Source: Clostridia bacterium
GTDB taxonomy: Bacteria; Bacillota_A; Clostridia; Christensenellales; CAG-138
Assembly: GCA_017553815.1 (NCBI GenBank)
Contig: JAFZJT010000219.1
Location: 1-21,014, forward strand
Length of the DNA: 21,014 nt
Direction of reading: 5' to 3'
The notes beneath the pieces were generated by a model. The model saw only the letters and a program-made list of their open reading frames with translations, was not told the origin of the DNA and searched no databases. Numbering within the stretch: the stretch's first letter is position 1; each line of letters begins with the position of its first letter. Shown here one piece after another: positions 15,254 through 21,014 of this stretch. The position numbers and the translations under genes were made by a program.

Positions 15254-17854
15254 ATGCAACAGTATTCAATAACGGGCATGAGCTGTGCGGCGTGTAGCGC
15301 AAGGGTCGAGAAGGCAGTTTCAAAGCTTCCCGGCGTAAAGAGCTGCGCGGTCAGCCTGCTCACCAATTCCATGGGCGTTGACGGCACGGCCTCCCCCACA
15401 GAGATAATCGCCGCGGTTGAAGCAGCGGGCTACGGCGCAAGGCTAAAGGACGGCGAAAAGTCCGCCTCCGCTTCTATGAGCGAGGCCGAGGATGCGCTTA
15501 TCGACCGCGAAACGCCCAAGCTCAAAAAGCGGCTCATTGTCTCTGTCATCCTGCTTCTCATCCTGATGTATTTCTCGATGGGGCATATGATGTGGAAGTG
15601 GCCTCTTCCCTCGTGGTTCAACGACAATCACGTTGCGATGGGGCTGGTTCAGCTCGTGCTTTCCGCGCTCATAATGGTGATAAATCAAAGGTTCTTCATA
15701 AGCGGCTTCAAGGCGCTTTGGAACCGCGCTCCGAATATGGATACGCTCGTTGCGCTCGGCTCCACCGCTTCCTTCGTTTGGAGCCTCTACGTGCTTTTCA
15801 TGATGACCCGCGCACAGGTCGACGGCGATACGATGGCCGTTGAGAAGCACATGATGGAGTTCTACTTCGAGTCCGCCGCGATGATACTGACGCTTATCAC
15901 GGTGGGCAAGATGCTCGAGGCGCGCTCAAAGGGCAAAACGACCGATGCGCTCAAGGGGCTGATGAAGCTCGCGCCGAAGAGCGCGGTCATAGTTGAAAAC
16001 GGAGTTGAAAAGACCGTGCCGATAGAATCGGTCAAAAAGGGCGATATCTTCGTCGTTCGCCCCGGTGAGAGCATCCCCGTGGACGGCATGGTGCTCGAGG
16101 GCATCAGCGCAGTGAACGAGGCTTCGCTTACGGGCGAAAGCATCCCCGTTGATAAGCAGGCGGGCTCGCCCGTTTCGGCGGCAACTATAAACGAATCGGG
16201 CTTTCTCACTTGCGAAGCCACGCGCGTTGGCGAGGATACGACGCTTTCGCAGATAATAAAGATGGTCAGCGACGCGGCGGCAACGAAGGCGCCCATCGCG
16301 AAGATCGCGGACAAGGTGTCGGGCATATTCGTGCCCGTTGTAATAGCGATAGCCGTTATAACCTTTATAGTTTGGCTCGCGCTTGGCAAGGAGTTCAGCT
16401 ATGCGCTCGCGCGCGGCATCTCTGTGCTCGTTATTAGCTGTCCCTGCGCGCTCGGCCTTGCAACGCCCGTTGCGATAATGGTCGGAAGCGGCGTTGGCGC
16501 AAAGAACGGCATCCTTTTCAAGACCGCCGTTTCGCTTGAGGAAGCCGGCAAGGCGCAGATAGTGGCGCTCGACAAGACCGGCACGGTCACAAGCGGCGAA
16601 CCAAAGGTGACGGATATTATCCCCGCTGGCGGCATCCACGAAAAAGAGCTTTTCGCGCTCGCCTATTCGCTTGAAAAGCGCAGCGAGCATCCGCTTGCAA
16701 GGGCGATAGTGCAAAGAGCCGAGGAAGGCTCGATTCAATCCGAGGAGGTCGCCGATTTTACCGTGCTTCCCGGAAACGGCCTTGAGGCGAGAATCTGTGG
16801 CAAGCTCGTTCGCGGCGGCAGTATGAGCTATATAAGCTCGGTTTCCAAGGTCGCCCCCGCCATGCTTGAAAGGGCGCAGGAGCTCGCGGAGCAGGGGAAA
16901 ACGCCGCTTCTGTTTGCAAGGGATGACGAGTTTCTCGGCATTATTGCGGTTGCGGACGTTATAAAACCCGAAAGCCCGCAGGCCATCGAGGAGCTCAAGA
17001 ATATGGGCGTGCGCGTCGTCATGCTGACGGGCGACAACGAACGCACCGCGCGCGCCATCGGCGCACAGGCGGGCGTGGATCACGTTATCGCGGGCGTGCT
17101 GCCGGACGGCAAGGAGCGCGTTATAAGAAGGCTATCTGGTAAGGGCAAGGTCGTTATGGTCGGCGACGGCATAAACGACGCTCCGGCGCTCACAAGGGCG
17201 GATATGGGCTTTGCGATAGGCGCGGGTACGGATGTTGCGATAGACGCGGCGGATGTGGTGCTGATGAAAAGCAAGCTCAGTGATGTTCCCGCAGCGATAC
17301 GCCTGAGCCGCACAACGCTTCGCAATATCCACGAAAACCTTTTCTGGGCGTTCATCTACAATATCATCGGCATACCGCTTGCGGCGGGCGTGTTCATTCC
17401 CATCTTCGGGTGGACGCTCAACCCGATGTTCGGTGCGGCGGCGATGAGCCTTTCGAGCTTCTGCGTTGTGACGAACGCGCTTAGGCTCAATCTTTTCAAG
17501 GTTCACAGCGCCAAGCGCGATAAAAAGCGCACACCCGTGGAGCTTGATAAAGCCTTTATCGACGGCATACTCGATATGCCCGCCTGCCCGCTCGATGGCG
17601 GCTGCGGCGTTGATGAGAACTGCGAAACGGTCGAAAATGCGGCAAATACTCTCACGGTGCATATCGAGGGCATGATGTGCGAGCATTGCGAAAGAAGCGT
17701 GAAAGCGGCGCTCGAGGCGCTCGACTTCGTTGCTTCCGCCGATGCTAGCCATGAAAAGGGCATGGCAACGCTCGAGCTGAGCGGCGTGGCGGACGAGGCC
17801 GCGATAAAAGCCGCCATCGAGAGCGAGGATTACGAATTTATCTCGATTGAATAA
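15254..17854 (+). CDS. copA: Copper-translocating P1B-type ATPase with N- and C-terminal HMA domains
   Basis: The 866-residue membrane pump uses ATP to export monovalent copper. An N-terminal heavy-metal-associated (HMA) domain has MSCAAC (C11, C14). Core motifs are TGES in the actuator, the transmembrane CPC (C396, C398), the phosphorylated aspartate D440 in DKTGT, the SEHPLA loop, TGDNERTA and GDGINDAPAL (637-646). The CPC motif and the later MFGAAAMSLSS segment indicate Cu(I) rather than zinc. Unusually, after the last membrane helices come a linker with Cys at 778, 784 and 790 and a second HMA domain (MMCEHC, C809 and C812) resembling a fused CopZ chaperone. AGGAG (15244-15248) lies five bases upstream of the start. 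No adjacent copper regulator or separate chaperone gene is present. Confidence 0.95.
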   Translation: MQQYSITGMSCAACSARVEKAVSKLPGVKSCAVSLLTNSMGVDGTASPTEIIAAVEAAGYGARLKDGEKSASASMSEAEDALIDRETPKLKKRLIVSVILLLILMYFSMGHMMWKWPLPSWFNDNHVAMGLVQLVLSALIMVINQRFFISGFKALWNRAPNMDTLVALGSTASFVWSLYVLFMMTRAQVDGDTMAVEKHMMEFYFESAAMILTLITVGKMLEARSKGKTTDALKGLMKLAPKSAVIVENGVEKTVPIESVKKGDIFVVRPGESIPVDGMVLEGISAVNEASLTGESIPVDKQAGSPVSAATINESGFLTCEATRVGEDTTLSQIIKMVSDAAATKAPIAKIADKVSGIFVPVVIAIAVITFIVWLALGKEFSYALARGISVLVISCPCALGLATPVAIMVGSGVGAKNGILFKTAVSLEEAGKAQIVALDKTGTVTSGEPKVTDIIPAGGIHEKELFALAYSLEKRSEHPLARAIVQRAEEGSIQSEEVADFTVLPGNGLEARICGKLVRGGSMSYISSVSKVAPAMLERAQELAEQGKTPLLFARDDEFLGIIAVADVIKPESPQAIEELKNMGVRVVMLTGDNERTARAIGAQAGVDHVIAGVLPDGKERVIRRLSGKGKVVMVGDGINDAPALTRADMGFAIGAGTDVAIDAADVVLMKSKLSDVPAAIRLSRTTLRNIHENLFWAFIYNIIGIPLAAGVFIPIFGWTLNPMFGAAAMSLSSFCVVTNALRLNLFKVHSAKRDKKRTPVELDKAFIDGILDMPACPLDGGCGVDENCETVENAANTLTVHIEGMMCEHCERSVKAALEALDFVASADASHEKGMATLELSGVADEAAIKAAIESEDYEFISIE

Positions 17855-17873
17855 ACGAAAAGAGCTTTATATG

Positions 17874-17908
17874 AAAACGGCGCTTCGCATGGCGAGCGCC
17901 GTTTATCC
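17874..17908. terminator. Bidirectional terminator between copA and the minus-strand operon
   Basis: AAACGGCGCT (17875-17884) and AGCGCCGTTT (17895-17904) form a perfect ten-pair stem with a ten-base loop. The minus-strand side ends GTTTTC, the plus-strand side GTTTATCC, so it may serve both convergent units. Confidence 0.8.
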
Positions 17909-17949
17909 ATATTCGATTTGTCCTTGACTTCAAAAGCGCAGCTTTTCGT

Positions 17950-18429
17950 TTACGCTTCAGCTTTTTGCTTTTTTTCATCTGCTTTGCGCGATACGAATGA
18001 AGCGATAAAAGCCCCAAGTCTTAACGGCAAGTACATATAAAACGCAATCCACTCTATCTTATCTACAACGCGATATATAACAGACGTATTATGATCCGGA
18101 GCAGCCCCATGCAGGAAATAAAAGAGCAATCCTGCAGTTAACAGCATCAAGCATAGATTTGCAAGAATACTGAGTGTCGTTTTTTGTACAGGCTTTGGTT
18201 TTATTGCGGCGCTGTAAACGGTGTAGAACAGATCGATTTCGTAAATAAATACGGACATTACCATAACTTCCAAGAATAACATAGCAAGCCCCACACCCTT
18301 ATATTCACCGAGCTCCTCGGCCTCCGCCATGGCTTCATTGTAAACCTTGATCGCAAACAGGAAGCTTGCCACGAGCGTAAAAAGGATCAGCAAAACGAAA
18401 ATCATGACTATTTTTTTCTTTTTATTCAT
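17950..18429 (-). CDS. Small four-helix membrane protein, function unknown
   Basis: This 159-residue protein matches no family I recognise. Four hydrophobic segments are visible (about 7-29, 45-66, 84-107 and 122-147), starting after a lysine-rich N-terminus (MNKKKKIV) and ending in a charged tail (SRKADEKKQKAEA), which predicts both termini in the cytoplasm. GGAGG lies 11 bases upstream of the ATG, inside the end of the preceding gene, and only six bases separate the two genes, suggesting translational coupling. It is the last gene of the operon. The DNA appears more AT-rich than the neighbouring genes. Confidence 0.75.
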   Translation of the reverse strand: MNKKKKIVMIFVLLILFTLVASFLFAIKVYNEAMAEAEELGEYKGVGLAMLFLEVMVMSVFIYEIDLFYTVYSAAIKPKPVQKTTLSILANLCLMLLTAGLLFYFLHGAAPDHNTSVIYRVVDKIEWIAFYMYLPLRLGAFIASFVSRKADEKKQKAEA

Positions 18430-18435
18430 GATCGC

Positions 18436-18894
18436 TCAAACCTCCATTCCCTGCCCGGTTATCGAAGTTTGAAAGCCCTGCTCCACGATCCCGCCGTGCT
18501 CGGGATCGCCCTTCATTTCAAGGATGATCGCGGGCTCGCTCGGCTTTGCGAGCTGCGATTCCGACCCCGCTATCTCAAGCCCGCCGCGCCAATGGCGAAG
18601 CAGTCCTGCCAGTAAGAACAGTATCAAAAACGCAGTCGGCACGACCGACAGGATCGAGAGGAAGCCGACGACCGAGCGCGTTCTGACAGCTCGATCGCGC
18701 TTATACAGCCTGAGCCATGAGGCGGTGATCGCGGCAAAGGCGATAAGTCCGAAAGTCAACAGAAACGGGCGCAGATCGGCAACAATGCCCTTAGCAGCCG
18801 AATCGATGAGATGCGCCAAGAAGATCACAATGCCAAGTACGGTGCAAAGCGCCGCATGGATCCAAGCGAGCCTAATAAGAGTACGGTTTTTCAT
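18436..18894 (-). CDS. Small three-helix membrane protein, function unknown
   Basis: This 152-residue protein is unrecognised. Three hydrophobic segments occur at about 9-30, 42-61 and 76-99, separated by short basic loops (LYKRDRAVRTRS). The C-terminal 50 residues are polar and contain no cysteine, and would lie on one face of the membrane. GGAG precedes the ATG by about 11 bases. It follows the single-pass HGGFHGDG protein by 21 bases and precedes the four-helix protein by six. Confidence 0.72.
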   Translation of the reverse strand: MKNRTLIRLAWIHAALCTVLGIVIFLAHLIDSAAKGIVADLRPFLLTFGLIAFAAITASWLRLYKRDRAVRTRSVVGFLSILSVVPTAFLILFLLAGLLRHWRGGLEIAGSESQLAKPSEPAIILEMKGDPEHGGIVEQGFQTSITGQGMEV

Positions 18895-18915
18895 TCTGAA
18901 CTTTCTCCTTTCGCA

Positions 18916-19497
18916 TTATGTGTCCACTTCCATATAGTAAAGCATCTTCGTTTCGCGATCGTAAACGGCGAAGGTGAAGTTCCAAGAATGGAAAGAGAGG
19001 TTTTCATCATCGCGGCTCTTTGCTCTGAAATGCCTGTTTTCGAAGTAGTACAATCCGTCCTTAACAGCCGGCGTGTCATGATCGTACTCGATGCCGAACC
19101 TCGCGAATAGCCTGCCGAGCGGCTCTCCCATATCCGCGCGCTGATCAAACAGCGCATAATAAAGCTTATCGCTCATCGGCAGCTCGCGCCATTCGCTCAT
19201 GCTGCTTTCAAAATCCTGGCCCGCCTCCGAGCAGTCAAACGCCATAAAGGTATCGCCGTCGCCGTGAAAGCCGCCGTGGTCGTCCTCATGGAAAACGAGC
19301 TTTGCATCGCTCACCTTCGCGCCCGTAGTTTTTTCAACGTATTCTGTCGGTGTCCGCGCTGTCCATTTTGCCGGCAGCAGCGGTTGCAATATCTTCACGG
19401 CGAAAACCCCGATAAGCAGCACAGCTGCTATTGCGGCCACGGCTACCAGCGGATACTTTATCCATGAAGGCTCACGCTTTTCCTTTGTCATAATCAT
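18916..19497 (-). CDS. Single-pass membrane protein with HGGFHGDG motif, function unknown
   Basis: The 193-residue protein has a basic N-terminus, one transmembrane segment (about 15-36) and an outside domain of about 150 residues. The domain begins with TGAKVSDAKLVFHEDDHGGFHGDGDTFMAFDC; the HGGFHGDG motif (74-81) with nearby H70 and D72-D73 could bind metal, but this is inference. The end, FTFAVYDRETKMLYYMEVDT, looks like a beta strand pair. GGGG lies five bases upstream of the first ATG, supporting 19497; a second ATG is at 19491. The start overlaps the end of the preceding gene by 26 bases. Confidence 0.75.
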   Translation of the reverse strand: MIMTKEKREPSWIKYPLVAVAAIAAVLLIGVFAVKILQPLLPAKWTARTPTEYVEKTTGAKVSDAKLVFHEDDHGGFHGDGDTFMAFDCSEAGQDFESSMSEWRELPMSDKLYYALFDQRADMGEPLGRLFARFGIEYDHDTPAVKDGLYYFENRHFRAKSRDDENLSFHSWNFTFAVYDRETKMLYYMEVDT

Positions 19498-20206
19498 TCT
19501 TTCCCCGTTTCAATGTTTTTTGTTTATCACTTACGAACAGGAGAAGCTCGCTGTCATCTTGATACAGCTCGTAATCGATCCTCCAGCCCTTCTCAAAGGT
19601 TTTGTCAACTCCCTTTGAGATCACAACGCCACTCATCCAATTATCAAACCCCGCCGTTTGCTCCGTTAGCCGCTTTGCGGGCTCGTTCAGAAGTTCGCGG
19701 CAATACTCAGGTGTTAGCATGTGTTCTGAAGCGCAGTTCACGAGCGCGGCGAAAAGTTCAAGATCAAAATCCGCAGTGTTTTCAGCGCGAACATACTCCA
19801 CGCTGAAATACTCCACGCCCTTATCAAGCCTTAACGGGGCATTCGATAAGCCGATCTTGATACTTGATCCCGCATCGATAAGTATGCTGAACGCCTTTTG
19901 TATCTGGCGCTCGCCTTCATCGGTATCGAATTCGTTTACTTCCGTTTGAAGCATAAAACCAAAGCTTTCTGCGGTGGCTTCAAGCGCCGTTTCGAAATGC
20001 CCGAAGCGGACTTTAGATTCTTCGACAGTAAATGTCTTTGTGTTCAAGATGCCCACCAAAGCGAGCACCACCGTCGCGGCCGCCATCAGCTGCATGAGGA
20101 TTCCTCCCGCCGAAAGTAGACAGCCCGCGACTATCCCAATCCTTTTGATCACGTTTTTAAAGCTCATACTGTTTCTGAATACGCTTGTTTTAGCCACCGT
20201 TTGCAA
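19472..20206 (-). CDS. Membrane-anchored paralogue A of tandem pair, function unknown
   Basis: The protein (up to 244 residues) has a hydrophobic N-terminal region (about 22-53) containing IVAGC, which could be a lipobox or part of a membrane anchor, then an outside domain. The domain aligns along most of its length with the next gene upstream: ESKVRFGHFETALEATAESFG against ESKVNFEKLEQVLMKTAESYG, EYFSVEY against ERFSVSY, and DFDLELFAALVN against GFDIALFTAIAN. The start is uncertain. The TTG at 20206 has GAGG about 12 bases upstream and overlaps the preceding gene by 17 bases; an ATG at 20167 gives 231 residues but has no clear ribosome binding site. Confidence 0.7.
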   Translation of the reverse strand: MQTVAKTSVFRNSMSFKNVIKRIGIVAGCLLSAGGILMQLMAAATVVLALVGILNTKTFTVEESKVRFGHFETALEATAESFGFMLQTEVNEFDTDEGERQIQKAFSILIDAGSSIKIGLSNAPLRLDKGVEYFSVEYVRAENTADFDLELFAALVNCASEHMLTPEYCRELLNEPAKRLTEQTAGFDNWMSGVVISKGVDKTFEKGWRIDYELYQDDSELLLFVSDKQKTLKRGKNDYDKGKA

Positions 20207-20840
20207 GCGAGGTCAGCCCCTCGAAGTACAATAGCTCGGTATAGTCGTTTTCAGCCGAATCAAGCTTCGTTTCATCCATAAGCAGATCCTCGCTCAGGCT
20301 CCAGTTTCCGTATTTATCGAGCGTTTTGAATTTATGCATCCAGCCGGGTGCGCCGTTCGTGCTTATCTCGGCAAAGGTGCCGTCGGTATCGTTCACGAGC
20401 TGTACGCAGAAATCGTCCGTTAACGTGCGCCCCGAAACGCTGTTTGCAATCGCTGTGAACAGCGCAATATCGAAGCCCGCGCTTCTATCGCTCTTTTCGT
20501 AAGAAACGCTGAAGCGCTCCGCGCCCTTCGTTTTGCCGTCGAGAAGGATATTGTTCAAGCTGATCCTTATAGTCGATCTTTCATCGGGCTTGAGCTCGTA
20601 ATCGACTATGATGCCGCCCTCGTCGAATTCGCTTCGCACCTTTTTGAGATCAAGCCCATAGCTCTCGGCGGTTTTCATAAGCACCTGCTCCAGCTTTTCA
20701 AAATTCACCTTCGATTCGCTCGGCAAGAGCATGGGCGTATTGAGGCTGCCCTTTATCGCCGTGAAAAGCGCGGACGAACAGCCGCAAAACACAAAACTGA
20801 ACGTTAAAATTGCTATTATAAAAAGTTTTTTCATTTTCAT
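20190..20840 (-). CDS. Putative lipoprotein, paralogue B of tandem pair, function unknown
   Basis: The start at 20840 (216 residues) is chosen because GGAGG lies four bases upstream and a lipoprotein signal begins there: MKMKKLFIIAILTFSFVFCG followed by C21, which fits a lipobox with Phe at -3. The frame extends further upstream to 20933, but that part reads the preceding gene in another frame. The exported domain is paralogous to the neighbouring gene (SKVNFEKLE, AGFDIALFTAIANS, LTDDFCVQLVND). No enzymatic motif is visible. Its ATGA start overlaps the stop of the upstream membrane-protein gene by four bases, typical of translational coupling. Confidence 0.78.
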   Translation of the reverse strand: MKMKKLFIIAILTFSFVFCGCSSALFTAIKGSLNTPMLLPSESKVNFEKLEQVLMKTAESYGLDLKKVRSEFDEGGIIVDYELKPDERSTIRISLNNILLDGKTKGAERFSVSYEKSDRSAGFDIALFTAIANSVSGRTLTDDFCVQLVNDTDGTFAEISTNGAPGWMHKFKTLDKYGNWSLSEDLLMDETKLDSAENDYTELLYFEGLTSLANGG

Positions 20841-21014
20841 TCTTCCTCCCGGTTCTTTTTCGCCTTCCGAACAAGTTTTATTGCGGCAAACGTAAGCATA
20901 ACGCAAACCGTAGGCGTTAATATCGAGAGCCATGCGCCCGCCATGCCGAGGTTCTTATACGCAAAATCCGGGAAAAGGTTGAATAAAACGATGCAGTCCG
21001 AAACCAGCAGCGCG
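20837..21014 (-). CDS. C-terminal end of a membrane protein, truncated by window edge
   Basis: Only the last 58 codons are in the window, read from base 21013. They encode part of one hydrophobic segment (ALLVSDCIVLFNLFP), a second (MAGAWLSILTPTVCVMLTFA) and a charged cytoplasmic-type tail (RKAKKNREEE). The TGA overlaps the ATG of the putative lipoprotein gene in an ATGA junction. Its layout resembles the end of the four-helix protein at the other end of the operon, which also finishes with a helix and a Lys/Glu-rich tail; relationship is possible but weakly supported. Confidence 0.65.
   Translation of the reverse strand, partial: ALLVSDCIVLFNLFPDFAYKNLGMAGAWLSILTPTVCVMLTFAAIKLVRKAKKNREEE

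Noticed and set aside
15926..17083. Minus-strand open frame of 385 codons
   Set aside because: It is antisense to copA, whose conserved motifs cover the entire region; no domain is recognisable.
17132..17752. Minus-strand open frame of 206 codons
   Set aside because: It is antisense to copA and has no recognisable domain.
20841..20933. Extended N-terminus of the putative lipoprotein
   Set aside because: The upstream part overlaps the truncated membrane-protein gene in another frame; GGAGG and the lipoprotein signal fix the start at 20840.

Overview
The window looks like chromosomal DNA from an endospore-forming member of the class Clostridia (Bacillota), probably a gut-type lineage. It carries a clear spoIVA, consensus sigma-A promoters, GGAGG-type ribosome binding sites and several secreted proteins ending in type I dockerin modules. 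GC content is moderate. No rRNA, tRNA, CRISPR array, transposase or prophage gene was seen.

Left part, + strand (1-10360): two tandem paralogous leucine-rich-repeat/dockerin genes (the first cut by the window edge), spoIVA with a plausible sigma-E promoter, a CAP-domain/Ig-like/dockerin protein with a long Pro-Thr linker, and a 1412-residue zinc metalloprotease with adhesin-like modules and a dockerin. Four of the five genes encode dockerin-tagged surface or secreted proteins, so a matching cohesin scaffold should exist elsewhere in the genome. The gene pairs are separated by intrinsic terminators. The 360-base gap before the protease holds a terminator, a 140-base palindrome-rich segment bounded by inverted repeats, a promoter and a leader stem-loop.

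Middle, - strand (10452-12411): a small calcineurin-like phosphoesterase, a twin zinc-ribbon protein and the ribosome-assembly GTPase EngB. The zinc-ribbon/phosphoesterase pair and engB each have a recognisable sigma-A promoter.

Middle, + strand (12629-17854): a membrane-anchored G5-LytM protein with a degenerate active site lies 40 bases upstream of murA, suggesting a cell-wall unit. It is followed by a copper-type P1B ATPase with metal-binding HMA domains at both ends.

Right part, - strand (17950-21014): a tightly packed run of six genes (the first cut by the window edge) encoding small membrane proteins, a single-pass protein with an HGGFHGDG motif and two paralogous membrane-anchored proteins or lipoproteins. 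I recognise none of these families. The overlapping and very short gaps indicate one operon, and this is the best candidate in the window for an undescribed system.
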